From the NCBI GenBank assembly GCA_023101885.1, contig JALPQD010000006.1:16454085-16518084 (forward strand): a stretch of 64,000 nucleotides of DNA, in the 5' to 3' direction. This stretch comes from Typhlomys cinereus (lineage: Eukaryota; Chordata; Mammalia; Rodentia; Platacanthomyidae). This document shows, in pieces, positions 1-11,955 of this stretch (its first letter is position 1; the number at the start of each line of letters is the position of its first letter). The notes under the pieces are model-generated. The model was given only the letters and a program-made list of their open reading frames with translations. It did no database searches and was not told where the DNA came from. The translations under genes were made by a program, and so were the position numbers.

Positions 1-1094
1 GTTGGGTAGAAATGTCCACTTTTGAAAGACGGCATTTGAATTGAAACAAATCAAAAGAGCATAAGGGATGAGAAGATATGGGTGGAAATTGAGAGAATTA
101 AAATTTTTGTGAAGGAAAAGAGAAAGCAGAAGACATAAAGGAACAAATACAAGATTTCTATATGAAATTGACCACACTGGCATCAAAGAAATCCAACTAG
201 ATCAAGGCCTCAGTAAGATTTTCTGGAAAACCAGACTATATAAGCTGTGCACTCACCCATCTCCATGTCACTTATTTCAAGGGGTAAAAACACAAAGCAC
301 AAAAGTATATTTTATGGGGGAAGCAGAATTATGACTACTTAGTCTACATGAAAAAAAAAGTGGAGTTCATCTGCATGGGTGGAGTCCAGTTAGGTCCCAC
401 CTTCTTGATGCTCCTGATGATTGCCTGTGTTCACACAAACCACCTTCTCAAGGCACTTCTGTGATTCTCCCATTCTCTGTCTCTGCTCTCACTTTTGCGT
501 CTCTTCAGATTTACACTTCTTTTTTTCTAAATCCTTGTCATAAAGGTTACTATTTCCATGCCGAAGAACTTTTGAATACATTTGTTTTATAGCATTTTTC
601 TTTTCAAAAGTCTGTTTTTATCTTTATCAGCAAAATAGAATATTTAAGAGCTGTCAGGAGGATTTGGAAACACTCTTGTTACATAGTACCAGATGTTAAA
701 GTGACATTTGTGAAAATTGAAATCTACCTGTGTAGAATTTCTTATGCATTCCCTATTCATGCAATATCATCTTATTTTTCTCATTTTATTTGTGTTCCCT
801 TACTGGATTGGATATACTAAAATGTAACTGACTTAAGATAATGAAAAGATGCATTTCTTCCATCCAGTATTTTCAAATTATCACTGTAGAGTGATATAAT
901 TCTACTTGGTTGCTGCTGACACACCATCATTTCTTAGCCACAATAGATGAAGAAATAATTTTTTGGACCTGAACAATGTGACTACATGTAACTAAGAATG
1001 GCCTTCTCAATTATTTTGAAGAACTAGAGAGGATAATGAATAAGTACTCTGCGTGTGTATGACGTGTATTGTTTATTGTTGTTGTTTTATGTGC

Positions 1095-1095
<1 letters not shown>
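1..1095. other. Unassigned AT-rich DNA
   Basis: I see no exon-like reading frame, RNA gene or repeat I can name in this stretch. It has the AT-rich, stop-dense composition of mammalian intergenic or intronic DNA. Old diverged repeats could be present but are not recognisable by eye. Confidence 0.5.

Positions 1096-1143
<48 letters not shown>
1096..1143. repeat. (TG)n microsatellite
   Basis: An uninterrupted run of about 24 TG units that is not attached to a recognisable SINE. It is probably length-polymorphic. Confidence 0.95.
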
Positions 1144-1145
<2 letters not shown>

Positions 1146-1506
1146 TTTGCTAAGATGGGATGCAAATCAAATCTTCCTTTAAAGGGAGTCATGGGCAAAA
1201 AGAATTGTCTGATTCAGTAATGCGGGGGGATAAATTCCTCAAAGACATATAGGAAATGTGTTATTCAGGGCTTTACAAGCTTTTCAAGCTAGCAAGTTTA
1301 TCCTATGTGAGGTGGGTAATCAAGCCTGAAATAGTAAGATATCACTATTGTTCTATGCTGCAGATCTTTATTTGTAAATAAATCATTTAAGGAACAAGTC
1401 CATGCACTTAACTTGGTATACTCTTACATATTCTCAGCTACAAGCTGCCTTCCAAACTAATGTGTTTTATGGACAAGATTTGCAAGTTAAAATTTCAGAA
1501 TGACAG

Positions 1507-1827
1507 GGGGGCTGGAGAGGTGGCTCAGGGGTTAAGTATCTGCCTTGGAGGCGGAAGGTCCTGAGTTTGGAACCTAGACCCCACATATAGATGCCAGGCA
1601 GAAGCAGGCGGCCTGTGTTTCTGGTCCTGGTAGGGCGGAGCCTGTGAATCCTGGGGCAGAGTAAACAAGGAGGAGGTTGGGGCGGTCCATGGTGGTTCCT
1701 GAATTCACCCGTGGTTCTACACACACACACACACACACACACATACATGCACACACATACATGCACACATGTGTACACACGCACAATTCAATAAATAATA
1801 AATAATAATAAAAAAATTTAAAAATTA
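1507..1827 (+). mobile_element. ID-headed composite SINE, young copy
   Basis: A tRNA-derived SINE in sense orientation. The head begins with the GGGGCTGGAGAGGTGGCTCAG-type ID sequence (pol III A box) and is followed by a degenerate B box near 1560-1572. A roughly 150-bp body unrelated to tRNA comes next, then a (CA)n block at about 1720-1775, then an A-rich tail of AATAAATAAT-type units. It is flanked by a perfect 10-bp target-site duplication, AGAATGACAG, at 1497-1506 and 1828-1837. Such elements depend on L1 enzymes for mobility. The same body recurs at 35.5, 45.0, 48.4, 60.9 and 61.9 kb. The reading frames across it have no coding meaning. Confidence 0.9.
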
Positions 1828-1837
1828 AGAATGACAG

Positions 1838-2077
1838 AATGTATCTTCATTCTTCCTTTTCTTATTCCAGATGAATATTCTGCTGTATCTTTTGCTTACA
1901 ATGGTCAGTCCATGATTTCTTGTGTGATTAGATTGAGTATTTTAGTATAATTTATTCTTTCTAAATGTTCCTCATTGGCTATGATATTGAAAGCTTTCCT
2001 TATGAATGATATATTTTTCATGCTTTGTTAAATATCTTCTAATAGAACTAGAGTTTTTTTGTCCTATTTCAAAATTG

Positions 2078-2116
<39 letters not shown>

Positions 2117-3349
2117 TCCCATTTCCTCCAGTTTCCTTTCCAACTCCTTCTTTCATGCACGACACTACACATACATGTAGTATGCATAAGTAAGAATAAG
2201 CTGCTGCAATGGTACATATCTTGAATTTTCCCTAATGGTCACCCAAGAATTTTGCACTAACTTAAGAAGATAGTCTTACTTCTTGCCTTGGTCTGTGACA
2301 ACAGGAAAGATACTTGCGTTCCCTCATCTCTCTGTATTCTTTCTCTTCTGTTTAGCAATCCCAATTCCTCTGTTGTTGTTTATCCCATTTCCTATAAATC
2401 CTGATACTCTAATGGTAACACAAGTGTTCCCATTTCCTATATCTTCACTACCACTAACATTATAATCTGTCCTCTGCTCAAGAAATTACATATAAACAAA
2501 AATTATTTTTCAACAATAGACACACACATGTAGATAAGTATATAAATGCAGATATTTATTTAAAATCTAGCTTTAATTTCTCATCTGTGAAAATCAGCTC
2601 TGACACTATTCCTACCTGATACTAGGAATTCAATAGACTAAAGCTCTTGGATTTTTCACTTTCCCTGGATAAGATCCAGAGAAATACCTAATATTTTATT
2701 TTTCTACTCTAAAATTCTCTTTCTGTTCCTTGCTTTAAATTTTTTCAAGTTTTTCTTCTGTATCCTTGGAGACTGAGTCTTAATGTATCTTACCAGAGAC
2801 CAGTGTAATAGTAAGTGGGTTAGGAATCTACTTGCAAACATACAACCTGGGGTTAGTGTTCAAAAGCCCGCATGACAGGAGTGAACTGACTTTAAAAAGT
2901 TGTCATCAGACCTCCATATGTGAATCTTAGCAAGTATACATGTATATTCTCTCCTCTCTCTCCTTCCTCCTTTATATATGATTCTTTCTTAGGTTTTTAA
3001 CCTTGACACACAATTTTCTTTTAGGATATTAATTTCTTTCTCACCTTTTCAATATTCTACTTACACATACATAACACTTCACAGGTATTTGTACTATTCC
3101 TAGTTAATACGTGCACTACAGAAGATTTTATAGGTAATGCATTGAAAAGCTAAGAAAACTTCTATCATGAAAGACATAAGACATTGAGATTATAGGTAGT
3201 AAGTAAGCTAATGTTCCTCATTAGTGGTCAAAATAATGTTAAAGTTTGCAAAAAATTCAATGCTCAAAAATGTTCGTTCTTAACAGGGTACATCAAAACA
3301 CATTTTTATCTAATATTAACAATTGGTTAAATATGTCAAGCTTGAAAAT
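1838..3349. other. Unassigned AT-rich DNA with a (TG)n tract
   Basis: Apart from an (TG)n microsatellite at 2079-2115, this stretch shows no gene or repeat that I recognise. Confidence 0.5.
2079..2115. repeat. (TG)n microsatellite
   Basis: About 18 uninterrupted TG units. The surrounding sequence does not match the SINE bodies seen elsewhere, so this tract appears independent. Confidence 0.95.
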
Positions 3350-3555
3350 ACCATTTAAAGGATCTGGCTCCAACTTCTGCCACTCAAACAGAAGAACTTG
3401 AGTTTGAATCACAGGTACCATGTAAAAATGCCACATGCACTTCTGACCCTGATGGGCAGAGCCTGGGAAATCCGAGAGTGAAGTAGAAGCAGTCCAGGCT
3501 GATTCCCAAGTCACCCTTGGTCTTTGGTCCTTTAAAGAACACAATGCTTTCTAGA

Positions 3556-3602
<47 letters not shown>

Positions 3603-3625
3603 TAATAATAATAATTAAAAAATAC
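3350..3625 (+). mobile_element. Older diverged composite SINE
   Basis: This resembles the composite SINEs elsewhere in the window but is more diverged. It has a B-box-like stretch (GAGTTTGAATCAC, about 3402-3414), a body containing GGGCAGAGCCTGGGAAATCC and AGTCACCCTTGGTC, then a (CA)n run at about 3559-3599 and an AATAATAAT tail. The ID head is badly eroded. The same older body recurs at 26.1, 28.3, 29.0, 37.8 and 57.9 kb. No clear target-site duplication was found. Confidence 0.75.
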
Positions 3626-5511
3626 AATTGCAATCATTGCGTGTCTTCAAACTTGGCTAATTTCAGTTTGTCTGATTCTGCATAGTTGCTCTTTACAGAA
3701 AAGAAAATATTCCTTCCTCATGACTGGATGAAACACTTGCTACATCCCTAGGTATATGTTATCATGGCTAGATACCTGGTGTGGTAGTTGACTACAGGTA
3801 TCAGCATCATAATGGAAGGTTAAACCCTGAGAATTTGTGTAAAAATTTAGTAATTGAATTAAACAAGGAAAAGTCTTCATGGAATTGTCTAATTGATAAG
3901 GGAAGAGCTAGCCTATGGTATGAAGGACTTTTCCATGAGCAGGTGGATTAGGTCAAGGGAGCTGGAATTCTTTGTCATACTTGGATAGACATGTTGTCTG
4001 GCAAGTCTGGTTTGCTCCTCCTCCAGCAGTTTTGTGAATACAGTGATATGGTAAGACTAGTGCCCTTGCCACCCCCCAATGTTTTTGTGAGCTCTACTGA
4101 CATAATGGATAAAGATCCTTAACTATTGGTGCTGAATTTAATGTCAATATACAGTCAAGCTGTAACACCTGACCTTGATTAACAACTTCAGATGGAGAGC
4201 AATGAGAATCACATGAAGGAAAACTGAAGAGCCTTCAAGAAAAAGGACCTTTTCAAGGTATCATTCAAATAAGAAAAAAGTTTGAAACAGCAATGTTTGC
4301 ACACAAGATGAGAGTACTGCCACCTACAAACAGAACATGAACAAAGTCTCTAATTCTTTTTCCTCTCTTATCCCTTGAGGCTACTGTGCATAGGAGGACA
4401 CATTTGCAGATGCAGCCCAGCAGCACCTCTACAGATAGGAGGCTTAAGGCAGATTGAGTCTGTGTGTTTTGAGGTTCCAGGAGATTTTTTCCCCCTGGTA
4501 TCAAATATGGCTCTGTTTTCAAAACGATATACCTGTCACGATCTTGCCAACGGTATGTGTGAGTGACAATGAGTCAAAGCTTCACTGCAAGGGCACTCAG
4601 TCCTTGGGGTCATGCATATCAAGGGATACCTGCTGAGAATTTAAGACCTAGGTCAGGCTTCATAAAAGTGTCTATTATTGTAAAAAGTGATAAACGAATG
4701 TTATTTTCTAAAGAAGAATTCCATCTTCTTGGCTAAGATTTAAAATAACTGAGACACTGAAAACAGAACTGAAGGAAAGGAAGTTCATGGCACAGACGGA
4801 AACGATCTCCACCACTATTTTTACTCAGTACTTGGTAATTGGGCAGCCTGCTCATATATATAGTTGAAGCTATGATTTCCATTATGAGTTCTTCAAGTAG
4901 AGGCCTGACTCACCATAAATGCTTCTGAAGTCTGCCTCACTCTAGAAGCATCTAATCTTAGCAAAGCACAACAGAGGAGTGAGACATTGAAATGATTCAT
5001 GTCTATCTTCTCTTCTGCTATCTCACAACTGCCAAACGACATTGAGGCTTTCTAATCTCTAGGACTGCTTACAATTTCCCTCCTGTTTCCAATCCTACAC
5101 AGAAAACTCTGGCCAACATCTACCATGGTACCAATTTCAAGTTATACGTCTCCCCTTGTGCCTCATCACAAGCTCAGAGATGAACTACAAGAGCTCATCT
5201 TAAACTGCAGTCCACTAGCCTAGTCAGGGCTAGCAAAAAGTTTTGACTTAGTAAATCAGTAGTTGCTGGCTTCTAGAATAGATAAACTGATCCAAGTCCA
5301 AGAAAGAAAAAAAATAGTCCATCCAGAAATTATTTAGCATTTTCATGACTACCACTCATCTTGAGTGGGAATTTTAAGTTTTTACAATTATTTAAATATG
5401 GCTAATCTTTGCTTGGAGAATAGCAGTCAGAAGCAAGAGCAGAACTACTTTTCCTAGATGATTTTATTGTGTACAAACTAAAGAATAAAATCTAAATCCA
5501 ATGTTGTAAGA
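3626..5511. other. Unassigned DNA
   Basis: No convincing gene is visible. The part around 3780-4180 has a somewhat repeat-like base composition and could be an old LTR, but I cannot assign it. The rest appears unique. Confidence 0.4.
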
Positions 5512-5650
5512 GATAAAGTAGCAGTCTGTTATGGCAGAAAAGTCATGGCTGGCTGACAGAAGTTGGAGGCACCTTACCAAGACCTTCCTAAACAATTAAA
5601 TACTCAATCATATGAGCTTGTAGGGGACAGCTCACATTTCAAACCATGAC
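5512..5650 (-). mobile_element. MaLR-type LTR fragment
   Basis: On the minus strand the right end reads ATGGTTTGAAATGTGAGCTG, close to the starts of the LTRs at 50277-50604 and 35070. The left part contains GTCATGGCTGGCTG, which also matches the interior of the copy at 50.3 kb. Only the first part of the LTR is left. It is a relic of an ERVL-MaLR retrotransposon. Confidence 0.6.
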
Positions 5651-5721
5651 CTTCCATCAAGGAATTTTTCAAACATTTTTCAAATGTTTGCTGTCTTAAA
5701 TATGAATTCATTAATTTATTT

Positions 5722-5954
5722 TTTGTATATTTTTAATTATTATTTCAGCTCATACAAACTTAATAGGTACACCAGTTCTCTCTCTCCCTCCTCCTCCTCC
5801 CGAACCCCCTACTCCCCCTCCCCTCACCCCTCCCTCCCCATTCCCCAGTGCCTCCCGTCCCAATTCCCAGAGAGTCCTTTCTTGTGCATGCCAGACTCTC
5901 TTCTGGGCCCTCCTTTCCAACGACATACAAGGACCCAGTGGCATTTCCTTGAAC
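5722..5954 (-). mobile_element. 5'-truncated L1 (3' end only)
   Basis: This is an antisense copy of the last roughly 230 bp of the L1 family represented in full at 38.2-44.3 kb. It contains the reverse complement of the GTACCTGTTAAGTTTGTATGA terminal segment, then a C-rich tract (antisense of the G-rich 3' UTR tract), then the AGGACCCAGTGGCATTTCC segment. It is bounded by a perfect 13-bp target-site duplication, CATTAATTTATTT, at 5709-5721 and 5955-5967. This is a normal 5'-truncated retrotransposition event. Confidence 0.9.
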
Positions 5955-5967
5955 CATTAATTTATTT

Positions 5968-6789
5968 ATAAAAATGAGTTTATATTGTAACAATTGACAG
6001 TATCTGGAGCTAGTAGCGAGCTCATGTAGTACCTGATTTCAAACTGCAGTTCCTCAACAGAAGGAAAGAGGACTTGGGGGATAATTTTCTGATTTCTAAT
6101 CTTAGGACAGGACAAAATGCAATCCAAATCCAAAACCTTATACTAGAGAGTCAAGTTGTCCTGGGGGATTATGCAAGGACTCATGGAAAGAATTACTAGC
6201 CAATGTGAATAGATTCTTACTGCCACATTGCACATAAATATGTTGCCAAAAACAAAATAACCAGGACAATAAATAATTTTGATACATGAAGCAGAAATGG
6301 AAATATATATATGTATATATATATGGTCTGTAATTATAGATGATATATCCAAATTTAACAAACAGAATTATTAATATTTTCATGTACAGAATCAAGTAGC
6401 TACCATTATTTTACAGAAAGAATTTCAACCCATTTGTATTTGAGAGCAATTTTTTATTGTGAAAGAAGACCAGAAAAAACTGCAAAAGAAAGGCAGAACT
6501 AGAATACCAATAACATGAATAAATAATTGATTCAGAAGATGAAATCATGATCATCGGCAACTGCAAAACATCTCATCAGTGTATCTTGGTGAACAGTTCA
6601 TGAACATAGTGACAATAGCACCCAAAGTTATTAACACTAGTGGAGGAGAAATGGTAGAATGAAGAAATCTAATATTTAACATTTAACCATTAACAGTGAC
6701 TTAATGTAGCAACTATGTTTTATTTTCATAGCTATATCCTAAATTTCTGCTGTCTAAATTGTCTTTGTTATGTTTGCTATGGCTGATAG
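5968..6789. other. Unassigned AT-rich DNA
   Basis: Nothing identifiable beyond a short ATATATAT patch near 6305-6325. Confidence 0.45.
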
Positions 6790-7190
6790 GATTATATAAC
6801 CAAAAACATATAAAGGAGCAAATGGATTATTTATGCTCTTGGTTCTAACTTACACCCCATTATGATGGCAAGGAGGCTATACCAAAATCAGGAGCCAGGG
6901 GACCTGGCCATATCCACAAGAATTGCTGAAAGAGAAGAGATTTTTCTACCATATCAGTCTGCTAAAGCTAACCAATTCTCTCACCTTTTTTTTATCTGCC
7001 CAGATGGGCTGGTCCCAATCACTGTGGGCTGGGTCTTCCCACATCAATTAGATATTTCTAACTGCTTTGACCAGAGAATTGCCTTAACTAACTTTTCATA
7101 CATGTGCCCAAAACCACTGAATCGTCACGCTGACACCAACAAGCAACTGACTGACACAATTACCTCTCTTATTCAGATGTGAGATGAAGA
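6790..7190 (-). mobile_element. Old LTR-like interspersed repeat
   Basis: The segment around 7000-7055 holds GGGCTGGTCCCAATCACTGTGGGCTGGG and a following TCTTCCCACATCAATTA. Its reverse complement matches the CCCAGCCCACAGTGGGTGG segment of the plus-strand copy at 25.4-26.1 kb. The two copies therefore belong to one family, in opposite orientations. The 106-codon frame across it (6862-7182) is incidental. Ends are approximate and the family name is not certain. Confidence 0.5.
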
Positions 7191-9207
7191 ACCTATCAAT
7201 AAAAGAAAGTATTCTTAACAAAAAAAAGCAGCTTCCCATGACTCCAATTATACTTTAGGAGTACAGAGAATAGAGGACCACTTAGAAGGCACAACTAGAA
7301 AAAAATAGATGGACATGACACATCCGAAATAAATTCAAAACATAAAAAGGAAAAGAAGTTGTTTTCTAGATTAAACGAAACAACACAAAACATAAAAGTT
7401 ACTTGGATTCTAGATGATAAACTTATGAAATTGACAATGAAAAAGTTGGGAGACATGAAAAAATTTGCAAGCAAATATTATACTATGTTGTAAATACATA
7501 TGAAAGTGTCATTATGTATTCTTGGAAAGTTTAGAGTGACAATTAACTATATGAGAAAAACAATAAAGGTGCCAATAAAATCAAAATGTGACTAGTATAC
7601 ACATAATAATTCATTATTTCTGATGGCCTGAATTTTGCATTAAAAATACTATAAAGACACTAAAGATTTTTCAAAACTAATATATTAAGTTTTTAGGCTG
7701 GGTGAAAAGCACTATGTGAATTGAAAAAAATGGTTAAATTCACAGAGGGTCATTATCTTCTCCCGTAGCAAACCCCACAGCCCCATACATGGAGCTATGC
7801 TCCTCCAGACATTCTTTATTCCTAGGTGGCAACTTCTATCTATATGCCAATGATAAAATATTGAGGGCTTTGATCCTTGCCTCATTAAGTAGGGAATATT
7901 CTCAATCCACTCTGACCTGCACTGGGGCCAGTTTAAGGTGCAATCTGTCATGAGATCATTAATACAGCAAATGGCTAAGAAGGTGAAGATGTTCATCCAA
8001 AATTAATTTCTTGACCTTTTCTATAAGAACCTAGGAAAGAATATTTTAGTGACTATAACAGGGGGAGCCACCCCATTCATACATCAAGGTTCCCAAATGT
8101 GATAATTATAAAATGTGGGACACAGTCAATGATTTGAAAATCTTGGGACTAAGGGTAGGGGACTGGTTTGAGGAGAAGATGTGGTGATCACTAACCTTGT
8201 AGCTATTCTGTCCTTTTAAGCAACTCAAAGGTCAAGGAGAAGACATGTGGAAGGAAATCTTAAAGTAGCTGGGTTTGGCTGCAAAATATTTCAAAGGCAT
8301 GATGATAAACTCATGTCAGAAGATACAACACAGCATGTGCTGCTTAATAAATGGGAAAGTGCCCCACTTTAATCATAGTCAAAGGCAATGATGAATACAA
8401 AGCCAAACATTTAGCAAATGCCAGTAAACTCTGAGTCAGAAAGGCAAATCCTCAGATTCATGAGTAACCTTTACTGGGAACTCAGCAATGCCATTTTGAA
8501 AGTGAAAAAGATATTATAAGAAATCTTCTAACCCTCAGAAAAAAAAAACTCATTTAAAGTTGAAAACCAATACTTCTCTGTTGTCTTCTCCCATCTCTGT
8601 GCACTATCTGATGCAGGGACCTTCCCCAGTACATTTAAGGGCCAGTGATGTTTCACATTCATTCATTTTTTGTCCTTTTCATTGTATTTATACTACTGTT
8701 TACAATGCCTGCTAATTTGGAAAGAAATTAGCACTTCACATCTTTGCCACAGGGCCTGTGAAATATACTGAGAAAGCAGACAAGAACCCATTTAAATGAT
8801 GGTTTAAATAATCTAAAATGTTTTCCAAAGGCAGGCATGGCCTCATCTCTACTCTGTATTTATGTAGATCAAATGTCAGATATTGATTTTCAGATATTGG
8901 TTAACAGAAAAATATTATGTACAAAAATAAACACTTGTGAATATAATCTAGCACATAATAGATTTTCTGGAAACTTGAATTTAAATTAAATGTTTTGAGG
9001 TTGAATCTGAATTGGAGAGGAAATTGAGTCCAACATGACTCCATTATTCCATGAAGTGGGGGACTGAGTTTTTATGATATGATAATATGCAATCTTTTTA
9101 CATAATGCCTATCTTATTGGCTGACCCTAAATATTTCCCTTGGTTATTTAGAGCATTTCAAGAATACCTACTTATTCTCGCTAAAACACTGATATTATTT
9201 TCTTTAC
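7191..9207. other. Unassigned DNA
   Basis: No gene or nameable repeat. Open frames of 60-95 codons occur at the level expected by chance. Confidence 0.45.
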
Positions 9208-9306
9208 TGAAATTGAGGAACTGAGTTTGCCAAGTGATATGGAGCAGTCTACCTATGGTTGCCTAAGCATGAAGTTATGGTGACAGGATTCAGATTCAAG
9301 ACTCTA
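9208..9306 (-). mobile_element. MIR-like SINE fragment
   Basis: The order of short motifs (a GAGGAACTGAG-type segment, then TGCCAAGTGATATGG, then GGATTCAGATTCAAGACTC) follows the antisense layout of the ancient mammalian MIR core. It is heavily diverged, so the call rests on the order of these segments rather than on any long match. Confidence 0.45.
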
Positions 9307-11559
9307 AAAATTCAGATTTCAGTGAAGTTACCAAAAATTGACTCCTGAGGTTTCGACAGTATCTGAAGTTCCTACTGTGATAAAAGTCCATATGCTTGCA
9401 CTGCTTATCAAACAGCTGCAGACATCCTGGTTGCTCCTCAGTAAAGGATTTCAAAAGGATTTCAATGTACATAAAATACAGAGATTAGGAAGATTTTGTT
9501 TAGTGAGGTTCACAGAGTTTCTGAAGCTTATCTGATAAGTGAAGGTTCTGGGAATGAGTGGAGAATAGTGTTGATGAGGATGAGGGACAGAGAGAAACAG
9601 CACACCATGACCTGAATAGAATCTGCCTGTTGTTCTTTCAAATATATTGCAGCCTGAGCCCTAATTAGACACCTAGATTATCAAGATCATCTCTACTGTC
9701 CATGGGTTGTTCCTTTATATTACAAAAGTTGGCCAAACTGATTAAAAAATCTAGAAAGTATAACTTTTAGAAAACTACGAAGAAAAAGAAAACACATATT
9801 TTCTCCCAAAATGTGACAACCGTTAACATTTTGGTCCATTTCTCTTTTCCGTTTTGTTTTTTCTAAACTATGCTTATGATTTGCAGATTTTCAGAAACAA
9901 TTAAAATAATAACTCATGCAGGCATTTGAGTCATGAGTTGTGTTACATTATAATTTTTTGCATTGTTTCTTTAGTGTTTAACAGCATAAAATCTTCAGCA
10001 CATATTTGTATTTTGATATGCATTCTTTTCCTCTTTCTTTCTCATGTTGCTTTGGGTTGTGGTTCCTTTTTTTTTCCCCACTGGCAACAACTGATACACT
10101 GTAATTTACTGAAGCACAAATGCTGTACTATAGGGCCCAGGATTTGGGGCAAATTCACAGAAGCCATGACTCTTGTGAGAAACATCATTTTAGTGTCACC
10201 ATTCATTTTTTCTATAGTTCCATTTTAGTATCAGCATTGTGGTGCAGTTTCTCCAGTAGTATATTCATGATTCAACCATGTTTCCCACTATAAGTGATCC
10301 TCAATAAACAAACAGGCCAAATTCCAGAATGAGACTGTATGGCTTATGAGAAGTTGTAATATTCAATAAAAGGTAGTGCTTAATGAAAGATATGTCTTAA
10401 ATTTTGCACCAGTCTTACAACAGAAATCTAAATTATTTATGTGTCTTATTTTTGTATTGTTTTACATTTTTAGTAGTGATAGATAATAATCAATGAAAAA
10501 TAAAGAAGGAATTCTTAGTTCTATAGAATACAAGAGAGATTACTAGATGTTTGATTTATGCTGAAAAAGGAGAAGAAAAATTACCAGTTTCTATGAACAT
10601 GAATGCATTATACCCTTCTCCTTCCTGTCTAAACAGATACCTGAAAAGATCTATCATTTTCAAAAGTGAAGATTTCTTTTGTCTCCTTCTCCTTCATAGA
10701 ATATAAAATATATGGAAAAGCACTGTGAATATTGCACTTGTGCCTGTAGGAAAACATCCGACATATAGTATATGTAACCTGTTATAGGCTGGATGGATAT
10801 CTAGATTTTGCAACATTATGTCCAACTAACTATAGTGAAAACAGTCCAAAGGCATGATTACAAGTTCCATATCACTCTCGACACATGTTTCATATATGAA
10901 ATTTTGCTCAAGAATGCCGTATTTTTCTTCTTAATTCTCAGGTACATACTTAAGTAATGTTCTCGGATACTCTTTAGCATATTAGAGTTGTTTGTTTATG
11001 CATATTTGCAATAAAGTTCTATGACCAATTAATATTCACAATAGGTCCACAGTCACTAAATACCACAACATTCCTAATGCATGGAATGTCAAGATTCCTA
11101 ATTCCTAAATGCACAGGGTTGAGACATGATAAAAATAAAAAAAAACCTGAGATTAAAAAGTACCTGAGTGTATGTCAAGATGAGACCATTGTTGAAAAAG
11201 TGGCACAACTGTTAAAGTGTTAACTCAGTGCTAAGATGATAATTCATGAATTATCACCCAGTTAAAAACTTCAAGACTGAGTAGTTCTTAGGCCCTAAAG
11301 GAAAACCTGTTAAGATTTGCTAGTTCAATTGTTGCTACCTTCTAAATAGCTAAACTTAACACCACAGCCACAGAATACTCCTATCTTAATCTGAGAATCT
11401 TCTTAGAGATCAGAAAAGAAGGCAGAAACACCCTGAAGCACAAGTGCTGACAATAACCTTGGTATCCATGCTACCCACTTAGGGATCAGCAACCACTGAA
11501 CTAGAAGACAGATCAAAGAGTAACAAAATACCATCTTTTAAATATGGTACAACCATGGC
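9307..11559. other. Unassigned AT-rich DNA
   Basis: No supported gene. The part after about 11150 may be the upstream continuation of the old L1 3' UTR that follows, but I cannot show this. Confidence 0.4.
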
Positions 11560-11955
11560 AATAATTAACCCGCCACCCGTGGTTACAGATACTGGGCTTA
11601 TACAGGTCAGGCATGCCCAATGATCATTTCAGGAGTAAGGAGGAATCTAAGGGACTCATCAACTATTGATGGACAACAAACAGAGTCAGGGAGATGGGGA
11701 GGAAAAGTATTCAGTAGATATACTCAGTAGGTTCCAAGAAATAAGCATAAAACCATGGTAACACCGATTTTCCTGTTTAAACTTAGTGGGACATAAAACA
11801 AAGCATCAATATGGGAGGAAGCTGGTAAGGGAAGAAGATCTGGCAGGAGAGAGGAAGATCAAGGAGAGGGGGTAGGGGAGAGAAATCAGAATTCATTCTA
11901 TACATGCACGAAATTGTTCATGAACGAAGTCTGTTAATAAAAAAGAAGACAGGAA
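11560..11955 (+). mobile_element. Old L1 3' UTR and tail
   Basis: The stretch has the features of an old rodent L1 3' end. A GGGAGATGGGGAGGAAAAG-type region is followed by a purine-rich tract at 11820-11885 (GGAGAGGGGGTAGGGGAGAG), then an ATACATGCACGAAATTGTTCATGAACGAA-like terminal segment and an AATAAAAAAG tail at about 11935-11947. It is much more diverged than the L1 copies at 38-52 kb and belongs to a different, older subfamily. Confidence 0.6.

Noticed and set aside
1507..1580. tRNA-like sequence (A and B boxes) that could be called a tRNA gene
   Set aside because: It is the head of a SINE with a non-tRNA body, A-rich tail and target-site duplication. The same holds for the other SINE heads.
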